Below, piece by piece: positions 1 to 5,118 of a stretch of 5,118 nucleotides of DNA. This DNA is from Microcaldota archaeon (lineage in GTDB: Archaea > Micrarchaeota > Micrarchaeia > Micrarchaeales > Micrarchaeaceae). The translations under genes and the position numbers were made by a program. The DNA lies in contig JAGWFU010000042.1 in assembly GCA_028867845.1 (NCBI GenBank), positions 1 to 5,118 on the forward strand. The letters are read 5' to 3'. The notes beneath the pieces were generated by a model. It was given only the letters and a program-made list of their open reading frames with translations. It searched no databases and had not been told where the DNA came from. Position 1 is the stretch's first letter, and each line of letters begins with the position of its first letter.

Positions 1-783
1 GAGGAGGGGCTGAGGAAGCAGGGCATAAAGGGCACGGCGATAGACTTCGTCCAGCGCATGATGACAGCGGCCGCGATGATGGCCGGAGTGATAGGCATCG
101 CCACCGCGATCCTGCTGGCCAGGCTTGCGCTGCCAGGGGTCGAGGCGGTGATGTTCGGCATACTCATCGGCATAGCCATATTCTACGTGATGTTCAACAC
201 GTTCCTCAACTTCCCTTCGAGGAAGGGGAAGCAGGCATCGAAGAGCATAGAGAGGGACATACTCTTCGCGACAAGGGACATGATAATATCCCTCAGGTCG
301 GGAATGCCGCTCTTCAACGCGATAACAGCTGTGAGCAGCGGGTACGGCGAGGCGAGCAAGGAGTTCCAGAAGATAATAGAACGAGTGCAGCTAGGCACCT
401 CGCTGCAGGACGCCATAGACCAGACTGTGGCGGAGTCGAGGAGCAAGTCGTTCAGGAGGATCATGCTCCAGGCCGCCGTCAGCATAAGGGCCGGAGCCGA
501 CGTCATAGCCGCGCTGCAGAGCGTGATAGACCAGCTCGCGCAGGAGAGGATAATAGAGCTGAGGAGGTACGGGCAGAGGCTCAACGCGCTCGCGATGTTC
601 TACATGCTGTTCGGCATAATACTGCCGAGCATGGGAATAGCGGTCGCCACCATACTCACCACCTTCATAGCGATATTCACTGTCACCCCAGCCGTGCTCG
701 CGGCGGCGCTGGTGTTCGTCATCTTCCTGCAAGTTATATTCCTGCAGCTGATAAGGTCCTCGAGGCCGGTATTCGCAATGTGA
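1..783 (+). CDS. Archaeal T2SSF-domain platform protein (TadB/FlaJ-like), 5' partial
   Basis: This is the inner-membrane platform subunit of an archaeal type IV pilus-like machine, which couples a cytoplasmic ATPase to pilin assembly. The frame is open from base 1 with no stop, so the start lies left of the window. The ATG-ATG at 58 has no ribosome site before it and falls just before the first membrane helix, so it is probably internal. Visible residues number 260. Two hydrophobic helices (about 25-47 and 48-69) come first. A cytoplasmic helical T2SSF domain follows (about 80-190), with the family pattern ERDILFATRDMIISLRSG, then an acidic/basic helical segment and QLGTSLQDAI. Two C-terminal helices (about 194-224 and 228-251) close the protein. 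Compared with the next gene, roughly 30 N-terminal residues are missing. It ends in TGA 4 bases before the next start, so the two are co-transcribed. The family call is firm; the exact subfamily (TadB versus FlaJ/ArlJ half) is inferred. Confidence 0.85.
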   Translation, partial: EEGLRKQGIKGTAIDFVQRMMTAAAMMAGVIGIATAILLARLALPGVEAVMFGILIGIAIFYVMFNTFLNFPSRKGKQASKSIERDILFATRDMIISLRSGMPLFNAITAVSSGYGEASKEFQKIIERVQLGTSLQDAIDQTVAESRSKSFRRIMLQAAVSIRAGADVIAALQSVIDQLAQERIIELRRYGQRLNALAMFYMLFGIILPSMGIAVATILTTFIAIFTVTPAVLAAALVFVIFLQVIFLQLIRSSRPVFAM

Positions 784-784
784 T
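780..784 (+). promoter_or_regulatory. Weak ribosome binding site (GTGAT) overlapping the upstream stop
   Basis: GTGAT overlaps the TGA stop of the first platform gene and lies 3 bases before the ATG at 788. It would pair with the AUCAC part of the archaeal 16S 3' end. In a full GGAGGTGAT site this part sits in just this position, so the short spacing is reasonable. It suggests that translation of the second gene is coupled to termination of the first. Confidence 0.4.
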
Positions 785-787
785 CCC

Positions 788-1786
788 ATGGCGCAATCAA
801 CAAACACCAGATTCGAGAGATACGTGCCCATCGGGATAGTGCGAATGATATCCAGGGAGGCCCAGATGGCGGGGCTGAGGAGGAGCGCCAACCAGGTGCT
901 CCAGATAATGGCGCTCGGCTTCGTGGCATCCGCGGTGCTCGGCACCATAATCCTGCTGGTCCTGCACTGGGGCATAGGCGCCCCTGTGGTGGGCATAGTG
1001 GCGGGCGCGGTATTCGTGGTCGTCGTCTACATGATAATAGAGTACATGATAGACTCCAGGAAGAGCAAGCTGGAGGAGATGTTCCCCGACTACCTGCAGA
1101 TAGCGAGCGCGAACCTGAGGAGCGGAATAGCGCTCGACAGGGCGATGCTGCTCGCCGCGAGGCCTGAGTTCACCTTCCTCAGCGACGACATAAAGGAGAT
1201 GAACAGGAAGATATTCAGCGGTGAGACCTTCGAGGCCGCGCTCAAGGACTTCTCGGCCAAGTACAGGTCGTACGAGCTCAACCACGCTGTGCGAATGATG
1301 TTGGAGGCGCTCAGGTACGGAGGGGCGATGGCAGACCTGCTGGAGCACATATCCAGGGATTTGAGGAACCAGCAGCTGATACAGAAGGAGGTCGCAGGGC
1401 AGCTGTTCATGTACAGCATATTCATAGCCTTCGCGGCGCTCATAGCTGCGCCTGTGCTGTACAGCCTCACGAGCCAGATGATAGTTGTCACGGACACCGT
1501 CTGGAAGGGGATACTCACCGCAAACCCTGGAGGACTGCCCACTACTGGCATATCCTTCCTGAAGCCCTCGCCGCCGAAGATAGACCCCAGCACCTACCAC
1601 ACGTTCTCGCTTATCTCCATAGCAGTGATAACAGGGTTCGCCAGCCTGATAATGTCCGCTATAACATCCGGCTCGGCGCTCAAGGGGCTCAAGTACCTGC
1701 CCGTGTTCATGCTAATAGGATTCGTCATCTTCTTCATAGGCCAGGCGTTCATAGGCTCGCTGTTCTCCTCACTGGGAGGGATATGA
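788..1786 (+). CDS. Archaeal T2SSF-domain platform protein (TadC/FlaJ-like), complete
   Basis: This is the second platform subunit of the pilus-like machine, 332 residues long. A basic/amphipathic N-terminus (EAQMAGLRRS near 24-33) leads to two membrane helices (about 38-60 and 63-86). The cytoplasmic T2SSF domain spans about 87-204, with KLEEMFPDYLQIASANLRSG, IFSGETFEAALKDF and the helix EALRYGGAMADLLEHISRD. A third helix follows (about 205-228). A loop of some 42 residues, rich in Pro, Gly and Thr, comes next (229-271) and probably faces outside. Two final helices (about 272-296 and 302-325) end the protein. It shares layout but not close sequence with the preceding gene, so the pair probably assembles as a heteromer, replacing the single protein with two T2SSF domains seen in many archaella. 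The ATG at 788 is chosen for its 4-base gap from the previous stop and its GTGAT site. Family membership is well supported; the cargo is not shown by the sequence. Confidence 0.88.
   Translation: MAQSTNTRFERYVPIGIVRMISREAQMAGLRRSANQVLQIMALGFVASAVLGTIILLVLHWGIGAPVVGIVAGAVFVVVVYMIIEYMIDSRKSKLEEMFPDYLQIASANLRSGIALDRAMLLAARPEFTFLSDDIKEMNRKIFSGETFEAALKDFSAKYRSYELNHAVRMMLEALRYGGAMADLLEHISRDLRNQQLIQKEVAGQLFMYSIFIAFAALIAAPVLYSLTSQMIVVTDTVWKGILTANPGGLPTTGISFLKPSPPKIDPSTYHTFSLISIAVITGFASLIMSAITSGSALKGLKYLPVFMLIGFVIFFIGQAFIGSLFSSLGGI
1774..1780 (+). promoter_or_regulatory. Purine-rich Shine-Dalgarno-like run before the mini-ORF
   Basis: GGGAGGG, which encodes the end of the second platform protein, contains a perfect GGAGG (1775-1779) just upstream of the ATG at 1783. 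The 3-base spacing is shorter than usual, so the site may be inefficient or simply the Gly-Gly codons of the C-terminus. It is listed because it bears on whether the mini-ORF is translated. Confidence 0.3.
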
Positions 1787-1848
1787 ACAGCGGCTTGGCA
1801 GCCCTACAACGAAAGAGGAAAAAGGAAAAGGTAAGAAGGGGCAAGTAA
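1783..1848 (+). CDS. Candidate basic mini-protein of 21 residues, coupled to the platform gene
   Basis: ATG overlaps the TGA of the T2SSF gene as ATGA, the classic arrangement for translational coupling, and the frame stays open for 21 codons to TAA at 1846-1848. The peptide begins MNSGLAALQ, then becomes almost entirely Lys/Arg (RKRKKEKVRRGK), with 10 basic residues among the last 12. It has no membrane helix and no cysteine. I recognise no family. It could be a real microprotein that binds nucleic acid or a membrane surface. It could also be a chance reading of a purine-rich stretch that acts on the other strand as a pyrimidine-rich terminator. Its stop codon lies in the left arm of the hairpin at 1839-1863. 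Support is positional only: the overlap, the GGAGG before it, and the lack of any other gene here. Confidence 0.3.
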   Translation: MNSGLAALQRKRKKEKVRRGK

Positions 1849-1863
1849 TCCTTTTACTTGCCC
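1809..1863 (-). terminator. Probable terminator of the DUF5654/LamG transcription unit
   Basis: Read on the minus strand, the hairpin at the end of the DUF5654 gene is followed by a pyrimidine-rich tract. Positions 1830 to 1811 are 20 uninterrupted pyrimidines with about 13 T, including runs of four and five T. Archaeal RNA polymerase ends transcription at T-rich tracts, so this is a plausible stop for the minus-strand unit. On the plus strand the only comparable T-run is the CCTTTT in and beside the loop, so termination of the platform genes here is less certain. Confidence 0.55.
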
Positions 1864-1870
1864 GCCTTCT
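1834..1870. repeat. Inverted repeat (hairpin) between convergent genes
   Basis: A perfect 10-base inverted repeat, GGGCAAGTAA (1839-1848) and TTACTTGCCC (1854-1863), is separated by a 5-base loop, TCCTT. The stem can continue outward. AGAAGG (1834-1839) pairs with CCTTCT (1865-1870) if the two bases CG at 1863-1864 bulge, giving about 15 pairs in all. The right arm includes the last codons and stop of the minus-strand DUF5654 gene. The structure can form in transcripts from either side. Confidence 0.8.
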
Positions 1871-2114
1871 CAGTCAGGTTTGCGCTCATCCTTCCAAGCA
1901 GGTATATGGCGCATACAGCTATTCCCGTCACTATTATAGCGTAGGCAAGCTGCGCTACTATGGCGGTTGATGTCCCGAAGAATTGGGTGAAGATGTTCTG
2001 TATCGCCGCGTTCCACGCCAGCGCCGCCACAAGCCCGAATGCAGCCGTCATCAGCGCCGACAGCTTAGTCACGAACTCCATGTGCAGCCTTGTCTTGTTC
2101 TTGTCGTCTTTCAT
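1854..2114 (-). CDS. Small two-helix membrane protein, DUF5654-like
   Basis: This complete protein has 86 residues. A charged N-terminus of about 18 residues (begins MKDDKNKTR) is followed by the segment LSALMTAAFGLVAALAWN and a helix to about residue 42, a short turn (FFGTST), a second helix (about 50-74, through YAIIVTGIAVCAIYLLGR), and a short polar tail. The TAAFGLVAALAWN segment with a following YAI-V-T pattern is what I recall for DUF5654, a family known mainly from archaea whose function is not established. The length and two-helix topology fit that family. The ATG at 2114 is preceded by GATGAT and lies 15 bases after the LamG stop, so the two genes are probably one transcript. Its stop codon is inside the intergenic hairpin. 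Membrane location is clear. A role alongside the LamG surface protein is inference from position only. Confidence 0.8.
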   Translation of the reverse strand: MKDDKNKTRLHMEFVTKLSALMTAAFGLVAALAWNAAIQNIFTQFFGTSTAIVAQLAYAIIVTGIAVCAIYLLGRMSANLTEKAGK

Positions 2115-2117
2115 GTT

Positions 2118-2123
2118 ATCATC
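2118..2123 (-). promoter_or_regulatory. Weak ribosome binding site (GATGAT) for the DUF5654-like gene
   Basis: In the 15-base gap after the LamG stop the minus strand reads GATGAT, 3 bases before the ATG at 2114. It matches five of six bases of the GGTGAT part of the archaeal anti-Shine-Dalgarno complement. The position is the same as that of GTGAT before the gene at 788, which supports the chosen start. Confidence 0.35.
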
Positions 2124-2129
2124 TGAGCG

Positions 2130-5118
2130 TCACGGCTGCGTGTAGTACACGCCGCACTGGTTCTTGATGCTGTTGGATATTGTGCATGTTATGGTGTTGG
2201 ACATCATGTAGCCCGTGTTGAGGCTGTTCGCTACGTCGACGCTCTGGTTGATTGCTGCAACAGAGGCAGGGCCGGCGCCGTTGAGCGGCCAGACGTCGTT
2301 CGCAGGCAGCCCGGCAACGCTGTCGTTCTGGTACAACTGCTGCGCCTGCGCAGCCGTTAGCGCGGCCCCCGAATAGAACTTCACGTCGGAAAGGTAGCCG
2401 TTGTAGTAGCCGTTGTTGTCTCCAGCGCCGCTGCAGCCATTGCACGCGTCGGTTCCGAACATCATGGCGCTGGCGCCTGCACCTAGCGTGGCACATGTGC
2501 TAGTGCAACTTCCCATCAAAGTGCCATTAATATAAAGATACCAATTTGACCCATCGAATACTCCTGTTACGAAATGCCACTGATTGTTGGCTGTGCCTGC
2601 GGAGCTAGAAGCACCATTACAGTTGGTATTGCAGCTCTTGAACTGCATATCTCCAGAAGAAAACTCAAACCACCAGTTCGCTCCAGAATTTACCGGATTT
2701 GTGTTTGCTAATACGAATGTACTTGAACCGCCTTCGGATTTGGGATACATCCAAAACGACACGCTGAATTTTGATGGGTTGAAAATCAGCGACGGGTTGG
2801 TTTGCATGTAGCCGTAGTTGCCTGTGCAGCCACCGGCGCCTGCTGAACCGGTGCAGCCAAATGCGGCCACGTTGGGGATTGCAGCATCGGAGAGATGGAA
2901 CGCCGCGGCTCCGCTTGATGTCCCAGTGGTCTGGTTGGTGTACTGGGTGGTGTATGCGGTATACGTGTTCAGCATGTTGTTCTTGCTGTTCACGTAGTCC
3001 GTAGAGTTGCCGTTCAGAGGCCACCAGTCTGTCAATGTGTTGATCGGTATGGGCGGCCCATTGATGCCCCCCCTATAGAGCGCCTGGAGCTGCTGTGCGG
3101 TAAGGACGGAGTTGTACAGCTGTATGTCCGCCACAGAGGCGTTGGAGCAGGCCGCGCCGAAGCTAGAGGACATCTGGCCGTGTGCTATGCTTGCCGCCTG
3201 GCCCAGGGTGGCTGACTCGGACTGGTTGTTGAGGTATATCGTAGCTGTGCTCCCCGAAACCGTGCCTGCAAGGAAGTTCCACGATTTCAGGTTGAGCGTA
3301 GGCCCGGATCCCGGGAAGTAGTCATTTGCCCATGTGGCAAGAGCCGGTCTCAGCGTGCTCTGCGCAACGCCAAGTAGGAAGCTCGATCCTGTACCCGAGT
3401 CTGGCCCGTAGTTTATCGGCCACAAGTTGCATCCCGATGCCTCGGCGGAGTAGGGCTTGATCCAGAATACTCCGGTCACCGCGCTGCCTGTGGGGGTGTT
3501 GGTCGGATTTGAAACCGAGAGCCCGCTCCCGTACGTGAATTTAGCTGCCCTGCCCGAGTAGTTCCCAGTTATGGGCGACGAGCCTAAGAATAGCGGTGCT
3601 ATCACTGTGTTGCCGCTGCACGTAGTTAGAGAGGCGCACCCAGGGTTTCCAGCGCCCAAGATCTTGTTGGTCATGTTATAATAGAGGGAGCCGCCGTAGA
3701 CCGGATCGCCAGCGTAATTGGTCGGCGGTGTGTATACCACATTCGCCGACGCGCCTACCTGTCCGTTGCCGCTGAGGTCATTGGCATTTTCATTGAGCGG
3801 CCACCACCCCAGCAGCACCGAATTGCTCGGCGGGGACGCCTCGATCCCATTCAGGTATAGCTGCGCTATCTGGGTAGATGACAGTGCCTGGCCGTATATC
3901 TGGACGTCCGCCTCCTTCCCGTTCAAGTTGTAGCTCTGGCCGCAATATCTGCCTATGGTGATGATGCCGCTGCAGATACCGTAATTGTAATTCAGTGTCC
4001 CCGACTGCTGCAGGCTGGCGATAAGGGCGCCGTTTTCATAGAAGTTACCTGTTACGCCATTGTAGGTCATTGCAAACTGGGTCCATTGGTTTAGCTGCGG
4101 GCAGCTACCACCCTCCATCAAATATTGCGTCCCTGATATATACAGGCTAGCCATAGGAGTGGTGGCGCCGCTATGGGGGTAGCACATATCCAGATAATTT
4201 ATGTCATCTGATAATATTATGGCCCTGGGATCCTGATCACCTGCTCCTGTCTTCTCCACCCAGACCACCTCTGTGATCTGTCCTGAAGGGTGCAGTATGG
4301 CGTTACTCGTCACCACTATATTGGATGCTGGCGTCCCGTCGAACTGCGCCACATCCCTGCTGAATAGGTTGAGCGAGAACATGCCAGCGCTTGATCTCTG
4401 GTTCAGGCTCATCTGCCCGTAGCCCAGATAGGAGGGCGCCAGGCTTGAAGGGTAATAGTACCCGTTCTGGATTGCCAACTGTATCGCTGATGCGTTGAGG
4501 AGCTCTAGTGCAGGCCCATCTAGTATCGCCGATGTGCCGTTCTGCACCAGACCGAACACGTTAGCCGTGGGCCCGCCCGTTGTCTTTGGATATACTAAGT
4601 ATGGCACCAGCGGTGTCGCGGTGTTCGCAGTCCCAGTCACAAGCCCAGCCATTCCGCAGACGTTCTGGGGTATGTCCTGCCCGTTGAGCGTCACGAGGAT
4701 GTAGTTCCCGTTCTGGTAACCCGCCGGCACCCCGGAGCAGGTGGGTGTCCCTGTGTACTCGGTTATCAGCGTTCCAGAGGCCAGCATGAACGGCGAAGAG
4801 CTGCCCTGTATCGCCACTGAGTTCCCTATGGGAACAGCCACCGGGTAGCCCGGCTGCGCCCTTATCATGTGAGGGTCGGCCGCCTCCGCATAGAAGAGGT
4901 CCTGCGTCCCGTTGAGCGAGGCGCTACCTGTCGCCGATATCGGATATGTTATCGAGCCCTGTGACGAGTTTATTATCGCGAGCGCAGTAAGCGTGGCGTT
5001 TACAGCGAACGGGCTGGTCTGATAGACGCTCAGCGAGACGTTTGTCATTATCACGTTGACGTTCTGCGCCTGTGCCTGGGCAATGGTCTCGTTGAGGAAG
5101 TTCTTGAGTACGTAGTTG
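2130..5118 (-). CDS. Large secreted LamG-repeat surface protein, N-terminus off the right edge
   Basis: At least 995 residues are visible. The frame is open to the right edge, so the GTG at 5054 is internal and the signal peptide or anchor is not seen. Numbering from that GTG, residues 1-220 form an unassigned beta-rich region. Three LamG (concanavalin-like jelly-roll) modules follow, at about 222-402, 412-662 and 672-912. Each module ends in a pattern like ADVQIYGQALSSTQIAQLY, ADIQLYNSVLTAQQLQALY or SDVKFYSGAALTAAQAQQLY. Modules 2 and 3 open with WWPLN-x-N-x-x-D, and each has the W-x-x-YxNG-type central strand (for example QWHFVTGVFDGSNWYLYING). There are 20 cysteines and about sixteen N-glycosylation sequons, which fits an extracellular location. 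There is no C-terminal membrane helix, so any anchor must be N-terminal. LamG modules usually bind carbohydrate or protein ligands, so adhesion or cell-cell contact is likely; the ligand is unknown. The DUF5654-like gene follows after 15 bases. Confidence 0.85.
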   Translation of the reverse strand, partial: NYVLKNFLNETIAQAQAQNVNVIMTNVSLSVYQTSPFAVNATLTALAIINSSQGSITYPISATGSASLNGTQDLFYAEAADPHMIRAQPGYPVAVPIGNSVAIQGSSSPFMLASGTLITEYTGTPTCSGVPAGYQNGNYILVTLNGQDIPQNVCGMAGLVTGTANTATPLVPYLVYPKTTGGPTANVFGLVQNGTSAILDGPALELLNASAIQLAIQNGYYYPSSLAPSYLGYGQMSLNQRSSAGMFSLNLFSRDVAQFDGTPASNIVVTSNAILHPSGQITEVVWVEKTGAGDQDPRAIILSDDINYLDMCYPHSGATTPMASLYISGTQYLMEGGSCPQLNQWTQFAMTYNGVTGNFYENGALIASLQQSGTLNYNYGICSGIITIGRYCGQSYNLNGKEADVQIYGQALSSTQIAQLYLNGIEASPPSNSVLLGWWPLNENANDLSGNGQVGASANVVYTPPTNYAGDPVYGGSLYYNMTNKILGAGNPGCASLTTCSGNTVIAPLFLGSSPITGNYSGRAAKFTYGSGLSVSNPTNTPTGSAVTGVFWIKPYSAEASGCNLWPINYGPDSGTGSSFLLGVAQSTLRPALATWANDYFPGSGPTLNLKSWNFLAGTVSGSTATIYLNNQSESATLGQAASIAHGQMSSSFGAACSNASVADIQLYNSVLTAQQLQALYRGGINGPPIPINTLTDWWPLNGNSTDYVNSKNNMLNTYTAYTTQYTNQTTGTSSGAAAFHLSDAAIPNVAAFGCTGSAGAGGCTGNYGYMQTNPSLIFNPSKFSVSFWMYPKSEGGSSTFVLANTNPVNSGANWWFEFSSGDMQFKSCNTNCNGASSSAGTANNQWHFVTGVFDGSNWYLYINGTLMGSCTSTCATLGAGASAMMFGTDACNGCSGAGDNNGYYNGYLSDVKFYSGAALTAAQAQQLYQNDSVAGLPANDVWPLNGAGPASVAAINQSVDVANSLNTGYMMSNTITCTISNSIKNQCGVYYTQP
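2280..4391 (-). repeat. Array of three LamG modules plus the start of a fourth
   Basis: Module boundaries at DNA level are about 4391-3849, 3821-3069 and 3041-2319. The opening motif WPLN is encoded at 3803-3792, 3023-3012 and 2291-2280, a spacing of 260 then 244 residues. The first module lacks a WPLN opening. The third WPLN (VWPLNGAG) opens what would be a fourth module, but the protein ends about 50 residues later. The modules are diverged copies at protein level, with only short stretches of shared DNA around the WPLN codons. Confidence 0.7.
2500..2815 (-). other. AT-richer island inside the third LamG module
   Basis: By hand count, 2521-2820 is about 44% GC. The flanking 2821-2880 is about 67%, and 2281-2340 about 63%. 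On the minus strand the island uses TTT, AAA, TTA, TAT, TCT and ATT codons, which are less common in the rest of the gene. It encodes about residues 752-847, the central strands of LamG module 3. The right boundary near 2815 is fairly sharp and the left one is more gradual. The reading frame is continuous across both edges. Confidence 0.55.

Noticed and set aside
58..63. ATG-ATG at 58 as the start of the first platform protein
   Set aside because: No Shine-Dalgarno sequence precedes it. The 19 upstream codons (EEGLRKQGIKGTAIDFVQR) read as normal T2SSF N-terminal sequence and match the position of EAQMAGLRRS in the second protein, so the gene continues left of the window.
183..929. Other minus-strand frames (183-584 and 600-929) with hydrophobic stretches
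   Set aside because: They are mirror readings of the membrane helices of the sense genes. There is no ribosome site and no family pattern.
391..1600. Long minus-strand open frames across the platform genes (391-996 and 797-1600, up to 267 codons)
   Set aside because: Their translations are Arg/Tyr/His/Glu-rich and low in complexity, with no membrane or domain pattern. They arise because the ATA- and AGG-rich, GC-rich sense codons leave few antisense stops. The sense frame encodes clear T2SSF proteins.
2527..2537. TTAATATAAAG, which resembles an archaeal TATA box on the plus strand
   Set aside because: It lies in the middle of the LamG coding sequence, in the AT-richer island where such matches are expected. 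No plausible plus-strand gene or RNA follows at the right distance.
2119..3024. Minus-strand frames 2119-2496 and 2665-3024 within the LamG gene
   Set aside because: They are out-of-frame readings of the LamG gene, Arg/Gln/His-rich and without any domain pattern. The LamG frame itself is unbroken through both regions.
2584..4704. Plus-strand frames of 69-75 codons across the LamG gene (2584, 3112, 3718 and 4495)
   Set aside because: They are short antisense shadows without ribosome sites or recognisable motifs, opposite a strongly supported long gene.
5052..5054. GTG at 5054 as the start of the LamG protein
   Set aside because: The frame stays open upstream to the window edge with protein-like sequence. 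A start here would leave a secreted-type protein without any signal peptide.

Overview
The window reads as a piece of an archaeal genome, probably from a small-genome DPANN-type lineage (Micrarchaeota-like is my best guess, held loosely). Three things point that way: two single-domain archaeal type IV pilus / TadB-TadC-like platform proteins, a small two-helix protein that I recognise as the archaeal DUF5654 family, and a codon style dominated by ATA (Ile) and AGG (Arg) in a background near 60% GC. No RNA genes, insertion sequences, CRISPR arrays or origins are visible.

Layout. Positions 1-1786 (+ strand) hold two consecutive T2SSF-domain membrane proteins separated by 4 bases. The first is cut by the left edge and the second is complete. 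A 21-codon, very basic mini-ORF (1783-1848) overlaps the stop of the second by ATGA. Positions 1834-1870 hold a strong inverted repeat at the point where transcription from both sides converges. Positions 1854-2114 (- strand) encode the DUF5654-like protein. Positions 2130-5118 (- strand) encode a very large secreted protein with LamG/concanavalin-like modules. It runs off the right edge, so its N-terminus and anchor are not visible.

How they may work together. The two T2SSF proteins would form the inner-membrane platform of a type IV pilus-like machine; its ATPase is expected upstream, outside the window. The LamG protein is a cysteine-paired, sequon-rich extracellular protein suited to binding sugars or other cells. 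It is followed after 15 bases by the small membrane protein, so these two are likely one transcription unit. A link between the convergent pilus genes and the LamG protein is suggested only by proximity.

The most interesting points are: (1) the hairpin in which the mini-ORF and the DUF5654 gene both end with the same three codons, GGC AAG TAA, on opposite strands; (2) the mini-ORF itself; (3) an AT-richer, differently coded island inside the third LamG module; (4) the remnant opening motif of a fourth LamG module at the C-terminus; and (5) an unassigned domain of about 220 residues ahead of the LamG array. I do not see a clear new multi-gene system.
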